A DNA stretch of 64,000 bases from NCBI GenBank assembly GCA_000827205.1, contig KN832560.1, forward strand, positions 1,494,826 to 1,558,825, written 5' to 3'. This DNA is from Plicaturopsis crispa FD-325 SS-3 (taxonomy: Eukaryota > Basidiomycota > Agaricomycetes > Amylocorticiales > Amylocorticiaceae). Both the position numbers and the translations under genes were made by a program. Position 1 is the first letter of the stretch; each line of letters begins with the position of its first letter. This document shows, piece after piece, positions 11,616 through 23,818 of this stretch. Below the pieces are notes generated by a model. It saw only the letters and a program-made list of their open reading frames with translations. It searched no databases and was not told the DNA's origin.

Positions 11616-12855
11616 AATGAGACAGATATGAGTGGGTTGAAATGGTAAAGTTGGGAAGGTGAGGACGATTTTTGGGACCCATACCGTAGACGTCGAGTGC
11701 CTTTTATGTGTGCCAATGTGCCAAGAGAAGCTGTTGTTTGACGGTTTGCGCCGTTGCAGGAGTGGCCGGCGTCATGACGCATGACAAAAAGGCAGACCTC
11801 TTGCTATATGGGAGTACTGTGGCAATTTGGCATAGTCAGATACAGGTACTAGACCAGGGGATAGAAGGTGCATACTCACGATTTGTATCCAGCAGCGAGA
11901 AGGCTCACGTGAATCTCGTAGACATGTTTACGCCGTATGAAAGGGCAGTCGAGCCGGGTGCAATAATTTGGGGTAGATACTGACAAACGTCGATACCCCC
12001 CAGATCCACCGATACAAGTTTTGTTCGGTCTGGAATCGCATGACACAAGGTAGCAACAAATCGAGGACGTGCGCACGAAGATCGTCCAGCGCCGTTTTCT
12101 GCACCCGGAGAGTGCTGAGCGAGCGCTGAGCAATTCGTACTCTCTTGGTAGAAGACGTCCGTGATCCATATCGAAATACGGCTGACGATACATACGAATG
12201 CACCACGCCAGCAGGATTCCGTTGATCGGCCTTTTTGGACTTCAAGTTCAAGTAGTAGCGCTCACAAGCATTCACACTAGCATAAAGCAGAACATGAGTA
12301 ACTGAGAAAGCAATGAGAAAGAGTAGAGAATCGAACACATCGTAAGCCAGAATCATAATCGCGGAGTTTAGAATGTAGAATTAAGGGGTTGATTTCCGAA
12401 ACTGTGCGCCTCCGAGGCTCCGACAGCCTCGAGAGTCGATGCTCGCACCTCGGCAGACGCCTGCATGTCATTGTCCACACTCAGGCTAGTACACTGCTCG
12501 ATGCGAAGTCTGCATTTGGAATCCTACATATGTACGCATTGCTCGGCGGTGACGTCGGGAGATCTTAAAGTCATCGTGAGTAAGAAACTCCGATTCCTAG
12601 TCGCGATGCTTTGAGGATTTCCATTTCAAGTGGCTGACTGGCGCTGACCTTAGAGGAGTTCTCGTCGGCGCACAAATTGTCCGCTAGATATTGGAGAAAG
12701 TGTCTGTGACGTATTCGATACACCGTACGCGGCGCGTCAGACCTAGAATGATCAGTTAGAGATGAGATCGACGAGACTCGGATGACATTTCTGTATGATC
12801 GAGATATACTACACATACGGAAACCATTCATTGTCACGATTGTAAGCAGCCGGGT
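11616..12855. other. Spacer between reductase copies; no supported gene
   Basis: About 1.2 kb. A 142-codon minus-strand frame (12356-11928) starts with a hydrophobic segment (LLFLIAFSVTHVLLYA) but has no homology I recognise and no supporting splicing, so I leave it unannotated. Confidence 0.4.
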
Positions 12856-14120
12856 TCAGGCCGTGTCCTGAGGGCGGGCTATCAATTTAAGGCCACTGAC
12901 TTTGTTCGCCTTGAGCCTCTCCAGGCCAGACGGGATGCCTGCCAACCCGTTGGGGAGCACTTCGACTTTGTTGGGCTGCATGGACCGTATATAAGCTACA
13001 CGATCGGGCTGCCCTCGATAACGAGTCTCACCTTGATTAAACCCTCGCCGAGAAGCGCCGTCAGACGTGCGTACAAGCTCGCGCCCAGCTTCCTGTTCGG
13101 TGGCAGGTGCACGTTGCCAGAGGGCTTCACCACGTAGACGTTCTTTCCCTCAGTCTCCTTCACGGTCGACGGCAGAGTGAGAACGAGGATCCCGGATGAT
13201 TTCACCGCATCGTATGCCGTCGAGATGGTCTCGGGAAGCGAGATCGAATCGAAAGCGACATCTACGGGACCGCCTGCAACTTTTTGTACGGAGGCTACGA
13301 TGTCTGCCGCAGGGAGGCTACGGTCGACGACATGAGTGGCGCCGAGAGAAGTGAGCAGAGAGGTGTTCGCGGGGGAGGCCGTCGCAACGATAGAGGAGAA
13401 TCCGGACAGTTTTGCAAGCTGGATGGCTGCATCCCACGACGGTAAGAATATGTGTTCCAAATAAATGACTGGGAAACTAACTGTATTGGCCCACGGACGA
13501 GGACCCGCCAACAATGAATATTGATTGGCCGGCATACTTGCCACGACCTGCCTCATCCCATGGATTCTCCAAGCCAGCGCCTTCATCCCTGCTGTTGTAC
13601 AGACCGATAGCGGGCGTGGCGAGTCCTAAGGGGACAGACGCGGCTTCCTCAAACGAAATGTTATCTGGTATCTGGACGACTTGTGAGAGGGGGATAGGAC
13701 CACAGTCGGCGCGACATATACCTTGGCTGCCCTTTCAGCGGCCACTACTGCATACTGCTGGAAAGCAGCTCTGTCGTTGTTGAAAAAACCTTGATGAAGC
13801 CTTTGAGCATGTCGGTATTAGCAAGATGCGCATACGAATATCTGTTCCACGAGAGCTCACACTCGGTCGCCCTTCGTGAATCCAGATACGCCCTCTCCAA
13901 CGGCTTCGACAGTACCGGACGCATCGCTCCCAAGTACAGCTGGGTATATCTGGACGTGGAGGAACCCATGTGCCTGGACCTTCCAATCAACGGGATTGAG
14001 AGCCGCTGCGAATATCTTGACTAGCAGCTCACCCGGGCCCGGCTTGGGTATATTCTTGGGTCCGACCTCGAATACGCCTTGCTTGCTGGTCAGCCACAGA
14101 GCCTTCTGCTGAGACGACAT
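12856..14120 (-). CDS. Zinc-independent MDR oxidoreductase (enoyl-reductase-like), copy B
   Basis: Five exons on the minus strand give 347 aa: 14120-13861, 13800-13722, 13671-13482, 13426-13032, 12975-12856. It mirrors copy A: exons 2, 4 and 5 have identical lengths (79, 395 and 120 bases) and intron phases match throughout. The GroES-like domain (ALNPVDWK, LGSDASGTVEAVGEGV) and nucleotide-binding loop (VGGSSSVGQY) are intact, so both copies look functional. The proteins begin and end similarly (MSSQQKALWL at the N-terminus, RPQ(D/E)TA at the C-terminus). Expected function as for copy A: NAD(P)H-dependent reduction of a small quinone or enone. Divergence is spread over the protein, including the substrate side, so substrate range may differ. 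Confidence 0.88.
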
Positions 14121-15414
14121 TGCGATTGGTGAGGGGATGCGGGGACGGCGAATGGGAAATGCGGGGGACGTACAGACGATCTCTTCATGACAGGAGTCGT
14201 CGGACTGCTTATATATCTCTGGACTCGAAGAAGTCATTGTCGAGCTCTCCGCACGTCGCTGACGCCATATCCACCAAGCCTGAGCTACTTCCCTCGACCA
14301 GCTAGTCAATGAACCCACTCCTACTCCGTTAGCCCACTCGTTTCGCCGACATACATTGATCAGCCGATTATAGTCCACGGAATGCAGAAGCAATCCGCGG
14401 AATATACACCCGGGAGGTGCAGACTGCTGCTGGTGCTGGACTTCGGCTAGATAGCTAATAAGAATTCGACTGCTGTAAGGTCTGCAACGTCATCACTTTT
14501 CGGTTATACCGAACTGTAACGTGGTCGGAGGTCGCATTGTTTCGGTCGTCTGTCAGTGGTAAGTAGAGCGTGCTGTTTTTTTTTGCGCGATCGAAATTGA
14601 ATTGTGGACGACACGATATTCACAAGCTATTGATGATATTTTCTGGGCCTGTCGCATGAATCATTGCTGCTCAAACCTAGTTAAGCAAGTGAGGGTTAAA
14701 TAGATGCAGCGTCAGCGAAGTCGTAGGACTGGAAAGAGAGAACGCGACTCACCTAGGACCCAATAAACCTTTCACACGAGCCTTCTACAGGCCGCTCGTC
14801 CTGTTCGCCGAACGAGAAGTTGTCCTGCACCGATACAAGCACCAGGGACTCGGTCATTCTCATTCCAGTCACGTCTATTTAGGTTACATTGAAGTACACG
14901 AGATGCACTAAATGTGGTCTTCCGACGACCAAGTGTTTCCTAATAAGCCGTGCTAATCAGCTTGTGGACTTTGTAACGCAATGCCGCCACTTACTTTTGT
15001 GAACCAGGGAACCCGAATCCGAGTCGCCGACTCTTTCCATCTGAGCGTTTAAAAGTAGCCCGAGAATCTAGTCAACGATGCAATGCACCACAGTACGCTA
15101 GCATGTATACACCTCGTGTGTAGAAAGAAATTGAAGCGCCAACTTGAGAGAAGACATTTTGAGAGAAAAGCCTCGCGCTTGACCTGAGGCCTGACCTCCC
15201 GCGGAGGCCGACTCCGACCTGACGCAGCTCGGCTATGTATAGCGGCTTCGGTGCTGACGTTCCGTCTCGGCGACTCTAGTAAAACTCGTACAGCTTCACA
15301 GGTCTATATCCTTTTTCTTGAACTCGGACCACGACAACGACTTTAGTGCTCCTCATATTTATCACGCAAGACACTAGTTTCCAAAGGAGATACACTACAC
15401 CTCTACCAACAACA
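14121..15414. other. Divergent spacer, nothing recognised
   Basis: About 1.3 kb between reductase copy B (-) and the OPA3-like gene (+). Both promoters should lie here. I see no gene, repeat or clear TATA box. Confidence 0.45.
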
Positions 15415-16284
15415 ATGGCGACCGTGAAGCTCGCGACACTCCTAGTCCGAGTGAGTAGACTGTTCCACGACATATACCCCCGCAGAGGTTGATCGCTTAG
15501 CCTTTTCCTCGGAGACCATAGCCAAGCCCATCAGTGCTCAGATAAAGAACCAAGCGAAACAGTGAGTTCATGTTGCTGCTCGTCGTGTGCATCTGGGCTC
15601 TTACGGCTGGTCTTGCAAGGCATGACCGGTTTCGTGGATTCTGTATATCCCTGGCACAGCGCCTGTACCGCGGGGAGGTCCGGCTGAGAACGTATATGCT
15701 CGGAGAGCCTGCGAAACACATACGGCCACTCTCAGAAACCAGGTGCGTTTCTACATGTGCCTGTCTCCTCCCCGCTTTACTGACAACCGCTTATTTAGAG
15801 CCATTGAGAATGGCGCTAACGCGCTTGCAGAAGGCTTCATGTTTACCGTGGCTGCCGGCCTTATATTAGGGGAGACATGGCGGTCGTCACGGAATCAATC
15901 GAAACGACGCGATGATGTTGACGACCAGCTCGAGGAACTCACGGGTGGGCTGAAAGAGCTCAATAACAAAGTCGAAGGCTTTGCTTCCGCATACGCAGAG
16001 CGTTTGGAGGAGGAAAAGCGGAGGTAAGTGCCTATCCTTGCGCGCGCGTACCTTGGCTTATGTAGTGACACCCTCCAAGAAACGACGAGCTCGCGCGAAT
16101 ATTGGAAAGAGTTGTCGAGATCGGACTGCGGGGAGGTTGGGCAGAATTCCAAGATACCCCGCTGCAGCTCCCGCGCATCCAGCTCGCACCCTCCCACTCC
16201 CAAACCCTGTCAATCGACCCTCCGGACTCGAAACCAGACTCGAAACCACCGCCTCCTTCCGAGCCTTCGTCCACCTCGAGCTAA
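15415..16284 (+). CDS. OPA3: OPA3 family mitochondrial protein
   Basis: Five exons give 211 aa: 15415-15450, 15515-15561, 15620-15742, 15799-16023, 16080-16284, all GT-AG and in frame. The first exon encodes MATVKLATLLVR and splices to TIAKPISAQIKNQAK, a near match to the N-terminus of metazoan OPA3. HDRFRGFCISLAQRLYR follows, also a family hallmark. Next come a hydrophobic GFMFTVAAGLILGE segment, a coiled coil (about residues 110-160, DDVDDQLEELTGGLKEL...), and a Pro/Ser-rich tail that is probably disordered. OPA3 proteins locate to mitochondria and affect morphology and lipid metabolism; the exact activity is not known. Convergent with the GH5 gene downstream. Confidence 0.9.
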
Positions 16285-16669
16285 TTTTCCACAACCGCTA
16301 CTTACACATAGGACCCCACTCTTCGACCAGAGGAATAATTTTACATTGCAATAGTTACGTGCATAGGTACAAGCAATCCACACCACTTTCTATTCGTACC
16401 TATGATAGCGTTCTAAGCATCGATAACAGTTATGCGAGCGACCTATGGGCCTGGAAATTAAACAGTGAGAAAGTGTCATCCAAGAAGAAAAATCCAAGTT
16501 ATGAGCAAGTTATGAGAAATGAGAATGTACGAGGCAGGACCGTCTGAGGGACCCAACCTCCAGGGCACGACAGCGGCACTCAGTCCCGGGATATACAGCA
16601 GTGCCAGCAGGGCGCGCATCGTCAGGTAATTAGTGGTAGAGTCCCGCGTCCAGAGTCCGTGGCGCATCG
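16285..16669. other. Convergent spacer
   Basis: Holds the 3' flanks of the OPA3 (+) and GH5 (-) genes. No gene is seen. Confidence 0.5.
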
Positions 16670-19440
16670 CTACATGATGGAGCAAATTTCGGGAGGACAG
16701 AGCGAGTCGAGCCAGCCGCCTCCGCCGGCGCTTATGAGATCCTCCGCGAGCTTGATAGGCCCCTCGGCCCGCGTAATCGTGATAGTGTACTCGCACGGCG
16801 GATCCTCCGCACTGGGAACGGGATACCACCACCGCAGGGTCTGGCCCTCGACCTCCCAGCGCCCCGCGCTCACCTGCACGTCGAGGTCGAGCACGTCGTC
16901 GTGCAGCAGCGTCGAGGTCGGCGAGACGTCCGACGCGGGGATAGTCGCGAGATTTATCGAGGACGCCATTGCGGCTCCTGCTAAGGCTGACGCTGAGTGT
17001 CGCGACTCGTGGGAGCTGCGTTTCTGCGATTGCTCGTCGTCGTCGGTGGTCTGCATGTCCTGCGGGCCGACGAGATACTTGTCGTGCGCGTAATGCACGA
17101 GGGGGACGTATATCTCCGTCGCGAGCTCCTTCTCCTTCTCCACATGCAATACAGGAGAGGAGTCAGCGGAGGAGGAATCGGGCTGCGTAGGCGCGTCTTC
17201 GGGCCGGACGAGGACCGTTAGGGTAAAATGAGCCTTCGCGATGTTGAATTGAATGTCCTTCGGCCGTCCGATCACAGCCGTCGGCCATGGCCTGCTGAAA
17301 GCGCGTACGGCCCGCGCACCGTCGGTCAAGAAATCGTATGGATTATGCCAGGAGTTAAGTGATGTGATGGTCTGCCCCTTGTGGGACTCAGTGTACGCGC
17401 CGGGAAGGGTATTTAAAGAGACGGCCGACGTAGCTGCTGTCGACGGGGCGCGTGGGGGAAAGAGCGGACCGGTCGTGGATTTGTTATGGATGAGCTGCGC
17501 GTTCGATGCATCGGCGGGGTCTAATGGGGCATCTGGCCTACTCCGCATGTCGTCGGGGCTCCAGAGACTCAGGTCCTCCATATTCCAACCGTCGCCCCAC
17601 ACGTGCGAGTGATCTGGACAGTACGTCCACACCGTCCAGTTCATTCCATTCGCCCCGTCCGCGGCATTCAGACTCGCATCGAGCGCCTTCTGCTGATTTG
17701 AATAATCACCAAAATATTTCCCTTTGTCTGTCCACCCGTAGCTCCGCTTGCCATCCATGTCGAACGGCGTGCCGATTTCACCGACGATCGTTGGGTACGG
17801 CCCTAAGATGTCTGTGTCCGACTTGAGCATCGCAAGCTGCTCTTGGAGGGATTTGCGGATAGCGGTCTCGCCAATTTTGACAGCTTGCAGCGTGCTTTTG
17901 TATTTACCGCGCAGCAACCCAAGCGCATCTGCGTTGAACCAATTCCAATGCCGCGTGACGAGCGTGAGCCCATCGTAGTAGTGCCCAGAGTAAGCACACC
18001 GTCCAAGGAGATCGGCAGCGGGTATTTCTGGCGGACGCGCAAAGACGGGTGGCTGGACGAACAATATCGCCTCAGGATGCGACTGCCGTATCCGTTTCCC
18101 CCACGCCTGGAAGTGAGGTTTCCAGTAATCCTCAATGAACTCGACATCGCAGTCGTCGTCGTTGGACGTGCGTTTGAAGTAATCGGGAACGAGGACGTAG
18201 CCCGACTCGATGTCCCATATGCCGTGCTGCGCCCACACGCAGGTCCCGAGCTTCCAATCGGGATCTCGTCTCCAGCCCCACTTCGGGTGCACGCCGTCCG
18301 GCTCGTTCGAAGGGTCCGCCCACATACGGATGCCTTTAGGATCGACAGTGACGGTGCCGTCCCGGCTGGGCCCGAACGTGCCAAACGTCCAGTTGTCCAG
18401 CGTCTGCGCCTGGCCCATGCCGAGACGGAGCGACTGCGCGGGCGTAGGGTACGTGCCTTTCTTCAGCGTCGAGCCCTGCTCCGTCGGCGTGGCGTTCAGG
18501 TTATCCCACCCGACGAGCCCCTCAAACGGCTCGTTCATGCTGTCCCACCCAATCACGCACTCCTCCAGCAGGTCCCCGGCGTCGCGTATGCGGTCCGCGA
18601 GCTGCCCGAACGCGGCGATGTACCGGCTCTGCAACCAGTCCTGGATGTTCACCCCATCGAGCACGCACTTTGGCGCAAAGTCGCGCCCGGCGTAGAACAG
18701 GGTGAACAGGGTCTGCGAGGCGAGGCGGCCGTAGTTGGTGGACCAGATCATGGCGGGGAGCGTGCTCGGGTCGGCATCGTATGGTGATGGGTACTCGCAA
18801 TGTATAATGGCGGATTGGGTGGCGGTGAAATTGCGCGGCTCGATGCCGCACGCGGGTAGGGTCCAGTACGGCGCGCCTGATCCTCCAGAGAATCGAGACC
18901 ACTGGCGATACACAGTCAGAACGTGCAGATCCAAGCAGAAGAAACAGACGCACGATATCCTGATGTGGGTTCATGTACACTCTAAACCCGTGGTCTTTGC
19001 ACTTTTGGAGCACCCTTACGGTGTAGTCCATGAAATCGTAGTCGTATTTCCCGCTATAGCGAAGGCGTCAACGCTGCCTCACAGAGCGTAAAACACTGAA
19101 CTCACGGGCCCTCGTGCTCGAGCGCCTCCCAAGTGACGGGAAACCTGAGCATATTGAAGCCCCAGCCGCGCAATCGCGCGAGGTGCACGTCGGCGGAGCC
19201 ATCGTCGAGGTTCAGCGGGCGGCCGCGGAACGTGTAGTCGCCATCCTCCGCGTGCTCCCAGAAGTTGTGGGCGACGTAGGACTGCTGGCCGACGGGTGCC
19301 TTGCTCGACGCCGAGAGGTTCACGCCTCTGAGCAGCAGCGTGCGGCCTGCATTGTCGACAAAGTTGCAGTCGAGGGTGTGTATGTACGAGCTCGAGGTCG
19401 CCTTTCCAGTCGCAGGCGAAATAGAGGGTACCCGAGGCAT
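16670..19440 (-). CDS. GH5 glucosidase of the glucosylceramidase / sterylglucosidase type
   Basis: Three exons on the minus strand give 888 aa: 19440-19106, 19053-18954, 18901-16670. It is a glycoside hydrolase family 5 protein of the endoglycoceramidase-related branch (fungal EGCrP / steryl-beta-glucosidase type). Evidence: LLLRGVNLS and FNMLRFPVTWEALEHEGP near the N-terminus, NPHQD followed by WSRFSGGSGAPYW across the second intron, the acid/base glutamate in WDSMNEPFEG (Glu about 269), and the nucleophile glutamate in TIVGEIGTPFDMDG (Glu about 520). A C-terminal beta-rich domain follows. There is no signal peptide, fitting the intracellular enzymes that hydrolyse glucosylceramide or ergosteryl glucoside. 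The substrate cannot be decided from sequence. The length is on the long side for the family because of a disordered Ser/Asp-rich insert near residues 730-800. Confidence 0.9.
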
Positions 19441-19682
19441 TTATTGGGTATGCGAGCGAGCGTTGTCGTCGTGGTCGTTGTTCAAGCGGTGAAGGCGGGG
19501 TGGTACGATCTAATTATCCCCGGTGAATCACGCCAAATCCGAGTCGGTCCCCTGACCACCAAAAAAAAACAATACAAAATGCGCACTGTCCGCAGTAAAT
19601 TCGTAGCAAGTCATCATGTAGGACACACAGGCCAATATCTATAGTAGAGGACACAGACAACAGGAGGATACAGGACTCCCCG

Positions 19683-21901
19683 CTAAGACGCGGGGGCGAT
19701 GAGGGCGAGCTCCTTCCGTATCTCTGCCTCGCCGTCCATCTTCTTCACCTGCGTGGCCTCTAACCGCTCTCCCCGCTTTGCTTTGTCCTTCAGCTCATCG
19801 ATAGCTTTAAGCTGCGGATAACCCTTAGTACGGCGAGTATAATTCAAATTTCTCAGTTTGAGACACACCTTCTTGTTCAGATTGCGGATTTTCTTCGCGA
19901 CGGGATCCAAGCTCGGATCGCCGCCCGGCGTGGGCGGAACCGATCCACCGTCCTCCGTCGCCGCCTTGACAGGCGGCACAAGGCTATTGACCTTGATCTC
20001 CACAGACATCTGCGGCTTACCGCCCGTCGGCGTCTGCTGGCCACTCCCGGTCCCATTCCTGTTCCCATTAACGTGCCCGTTCGCGGGCGCCCCGCGCTCC
20101 TTCCTCTCCTCCTTCGTCGGCTTCCGCTTCCTGTTCTTCTTGTCGTTGCCGTCCGGGCCCGGCGACGGCGACTTCGGCGCGCCAGGCACGTTGCGTTTGC
20201 CGTTGTGCTGCCCGTAGCCCTGCGGCGCGCCTGGGGGCGCGGGGCTGCGGTTGAACGGCCGGTTGGGCGCCGCAGCGCCACCCTCGTCCTCGCGCTTGAA
20301 TATGGAGGGCGTGGCGAGGCCCCGCGCGCCCGGCGGACGGTATGCGCCTGCCGGCTTCGAGGGTGCCGGCTTGGCGACGGCGGCGAGGCTCTGGACGCTC
20401 GCGCTGGGTGCTGGCGCGGGCGGGATGGTCTGGCCGAATGGCGGGACCGCATCGACGGGCGTGGGACGCCATGACACTTGGTAGAGCTCGTCGATGGTCT
20501 GGTAGTGCACGAGGGGACCGGTGCAATGCCATATTTTTATACCATTGTCCACGCGTAGGCGGGGCGAGCATGTCGCGGTGAGGAGGAACCGTCCGTCCGG
20601 CGACCATTCGCAGTAGGATGTATTCGGCGCGTCGATAGTCGTCACTTTGGCGAGCGAGCGGCGATCGAAGATGTCTATTTTACCAGCAAGGTTACCGAAG
20701 CCTGCAAGTGCCAAAAGACGGCCCTGGGGGTTGAAGGAGATAAAGTTGTGCGTGGAGGCGCCAAAGTCATGGAGGGTTTTGACGCGTTGATCGAAGATAA
20801 TGGTCTTCGCAGGAATATCTAAGCGCGAGATTAGACATGGAAGATTGGATGAGCTTTGTATACTCACATCCGTACACGACACCAAATTCCTTCGAGTTCG
20901 GGCTCCACGAAAAGTCGTGGATGGGACCCTCCTTGTCGAGGGTGACGCGACAGTCAAAGTTCCCCGCGGCGCTCAACAGATAGAGCATCGTCTCGCCATA
21001 ATAGCTTTGGTTCGAGTTATCGACCTCTGTGTGCGTCAGAAGCAGCATCTGTGTGCCAAGCGTGTTCCACTTGATCTGGGCACGATCTGCCTTGTAAAAC
21101 GTCTTCTGGCACGTCGGTGCACTACCGAGAGACAAAAGACCGTAGATTTTGATGCTCGCCGGGGCCCCCTTCTTCTCCGCCACAAACACTGCGACAGAGG
21201 GGTTCAGCCCGGGGCTCAGCGCGACCTTGGTGGCACCCTCGATCTTGATCTTGTCCACGATGCCCTTGGACCATTCGGCGGGCTTGAAGACCTGGATTTC
21301 CTGCCCCACCAGACGGATGGCATGTGATTCCGAGATGGTGTATTGGAGATCCCAGCCATCCATGGATTTTTGCGTAAACGCGATGAGCTCCTCGCCGGTC
21401 GAAACGGAGAACACGCGGAGGTTCTTGTGCTGCGATCCGTCTTCGAGCTTGACTGCGCTCATTGAGACAGAGTAGTGGCCGCGAATCAAGGGGTTTCATA
21501 CCTGATCGCTCCCAGGTTGAAATGTACGTCCCGCGTGGCGAGAAATTGAGCTCCATGATATTGGGCAACGGTAGCTCCTGGATTAGTTTCGCGCCCTCTG
21601 CCTGGAATATTTGCACTCTGTAAGAAGTATATTGTTTAGATCGTGACGTGCATCGAAACAAAGGACACGTACCCTGTGGGCAAGGCGTATGCGAAGAGCC
21701 TGCCATCGGTGCTGTAACGAGACATTCGAGCAGCGACCGTCGGGCCTACAAAGCCTTCAACAGGCTCATAGTTCGGTGTGCCCCCGACGAGTCCAAGGCT
21801 TTTTTGAGCGCGGTCTAAGTAGAACGGTCAGATCTTGTGCTAGCGCGATAGGGTTTTGACGCGAACTGACAAGCGTACTGCTGGGAGATCTGGGAGGACA
21901 T
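19683..21901 (-). CDS. eIF2A: Eukaryotic translation initiation factor 2A (eIF2A)
   Basis: Five exons on the minus strand give 669 aa: 21901-21871, 21814-21673, 21617-21502, 21452-20868, 20818-19683. The N-terminal half is a WD-type beta-propeller with family hallmarks: MELNFSPRGTYISTWER, SESHAIRLVGQEIQVF, HDFSWSPNSKEFGVVYGY, IPAKTIIFD, and GRFLLTATCSPRLRVDNGIKIW split over blades. The C-terminal third is low-complexity, with Gly/Pro/Asn and a Lys/Arg-rich stretch (KKNRKRKPTKEERKE), and ends in a helical region typical of eIF2A. eIF2A can deliver initiator tRNA in alternative initiation; it is not part of the eIF2 trimer. The first exon encodes only ten residues. Its start lies 671 bp from the divergent gene at 22573. 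Confidence 0.92.
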
Positions 21902-22516
21902 TTCGGAGCGGGCGGGGGCTAGGAAGGGGGGCGGGGAGGCGGGAAAAAGGAGAAGCAAGCTAATGCTTCAGGGAGGAGGTGGTGGTGTAGAGTATACGAA
22001 CGCTGCAGACGCAGCGGTGCAGTTGGCTGAGATCCAAAAAAGCGGGGATAGCCGAGTACTAGTACAGCCAGCCGGCGAACGCCCCTATCTGATTTGCAAC
22101 CCCTCGCACTTTTCTCTGGCAACTTGCTGGCAACAACGCTTTTCATTACATGTTTGCTCAATTCTGCACCGCGTAAACGCACAGAGCACCCTAGATCTCA
22201 TGTCCAAACTTTGCTCTGGCTGGATGTCTCACGCCGGTGGTCCGACGTAGCGTGGACTTCAACGACACTTGTTTGCGGCGTTCTGTCGCTCGGAGTGTCT
22301 TCAACTCTACTTAGGTCGTGAAACGCGGCGCTGTTTTCGAGAAAAGAGGCACATACTGCTCCGAATATGTCCCGAACTCCAATGTGGACAGTCCGATGTG
22401 GACAACCCGCTTTAGCGCACAATAACTGGGCCACCCACTGCCGCTTTAGCCTCCATTTGCTACCAGTACATTGTCTGCACTGCCATGGATCTCGCTTTGT
22501 CCGGGGCGCATGAGGG

Positions 22517-22523
22517 TATATAA
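22517..22523 (+). promoter_or_regulatory. TATA box of the 22573 gene
   Basis: A TATATAA sequence 50-56 bp before the ATG at 22573. The 671-bp interval 21902-22572 is a divergent promoter shared with eIF2A. Confidence 0.5.
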
Positions 22524-22572
22524 GGTGTACGATGGCAGCTTCGACGCTCTCAACAAATCCTCCTAGCTTAGA

Positions 22573-23479
22573 ATGTCTCACTTCCAACCTAGTGCTTACC
22601 AAGATGGCTACATCTCCCCGCAGGACCTGCTTCTGCCTCGCTCCGATCAGGTGAGTATTGAATTCACAGTATGCCGCAATGCAACGCTCACCAGGCTTTA
22701 TAGCAAAACTGGCGTTTTGAAGCACCGAGAGGACACTATACATTTGCCCCCAACGGAATCCAGGTGCCCGCGCGGTTCGACGACCCATACAATAACGTGC
22801 CTATCGTGCCCTCCCAAGCTCAACGACACATAACCCCGCAAGACGTTCTCCGTGGCTCCTCTCAGCCCGTACCCCGGCCGATGAACTTCCCTGCGAACTC
22901 CCGACGCGGCCCCGAGCGCCGGACGGAGCGCCTCCCGCACTCACCGCAGTACAGCGCGGGCCACGACAGGTGCCTCTCGATCGTGTTCAGCGTCGGCGGC
23001 GTGCCCGGGCCGAGGATCAAGGATGTGCATCTGGACCGTGTGGCGCTTGACTCTCCGCATACGCGCGATCTCGCCGGGCTGGGGCATAGGACTATGGAAT
23101 GGACGATCAACGTACGTTTTTGCTCCCTTTCGACTGATTGACATTCCCTGACTTTTGATCAGTGGCCTGGCTATCGTTGTGAGCGGCCGAGGATAAGCAC
23201 GCGGCTCCCGTCCGGCCAGTACATGACCCGCACGGATCTTGCAAAGCTCGTCAGCCTCGAAATTTTGAGCTTTATGCAGGAGGTCGCCGTACGTCTATTC
23301 CCCAAAATTACGCGCTGTTCGCAAACACTGAAGCTTTTATCCCGCAGACAAAACCGATACAGCCAGGATTCAAAAAGTGGAAGATTGGCCGCGACGCGAT
23401 CTGGATCAGCGACGTGCGGCTCGTGGCTTTGGACCTCTACAACAGGACCTGGGTACCCGAGCTTCTCATCTCCTTCTGA
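22573..23479 (+). CDS. Hypothetical protein, 247 aa
   Basis: Four exons: 22573-22650, 22704-23111, 23163-23288, 23348-23479, all GT-AG, phase 0 throughout, with a TATA box close to the start. I do not recognise the family. The N-terminal third is Gln/Pro/Tyr-rich and probably disordered. The C-terminal two thirds look folded: CLSIVFSVGGVPGPRIKDV, GLGHRTMEWTINWPGY, DLAKLVSLEILSFMQEV and a final WKIGRDAIWISDVRLVALDLYNRTWVPEL. No signal peptide, membrane segment or zinc motif. A similar composition occurs in many unnamed Agaricomycete proteins, so it may be a member of a lineage-restricted family. The consistent splice phases make the gene itself well supported. Confidence 0.78.
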
Positions 23480-23818
23480 GTCGAGTCTTTCGACCTGGCG
23501 TTCGCATGTTTTTCTGTCCGGCGCCCCTTTGTATCTCAGGTCTTCCGACACATATGTAGTGTACTTATTTCAATCATATAACGTTTTATTGTATCTGCCG
23601 CTTTCACGCGTCTGTAGTTGTCGATCAAGGCTATGTATAGTGAAGTCGTCGCTGCTCAGCTCAATCAAAACAAGAGACGAAAGTCACGATACAGCTAGAT
23701 GCCATCTTGATTCCCTGAAACCTTTCAAGGTGAGGCGAACGTCGATACACGAATGATAACGATGTACGTAGAAAGAAAGAAAATATCCGCGTTCGTGAGC
23801 AAGAAACAGACAGCGCTG

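Noticed and set aside
11928-12356. 142-codon minus-strand frame with a hydrophobic start
   Set aside because: Single hydrophobic segment, no recognisable family, no splicing or promoter support.
10353-14120. Secondary-metabolite gene cluster
   Set aside because: Two reductases are present but no polyketide synthase, peptide synthetase, terpene cyclase or P450 occurs in the window.
17843-18787. 314-codon plus-strand frame opposite the GH5 gene
   Set aside because: It is the antisense of a confidently identified GH5 exon with catalytic motifs; composition follows from the GC-rich opposite strand.
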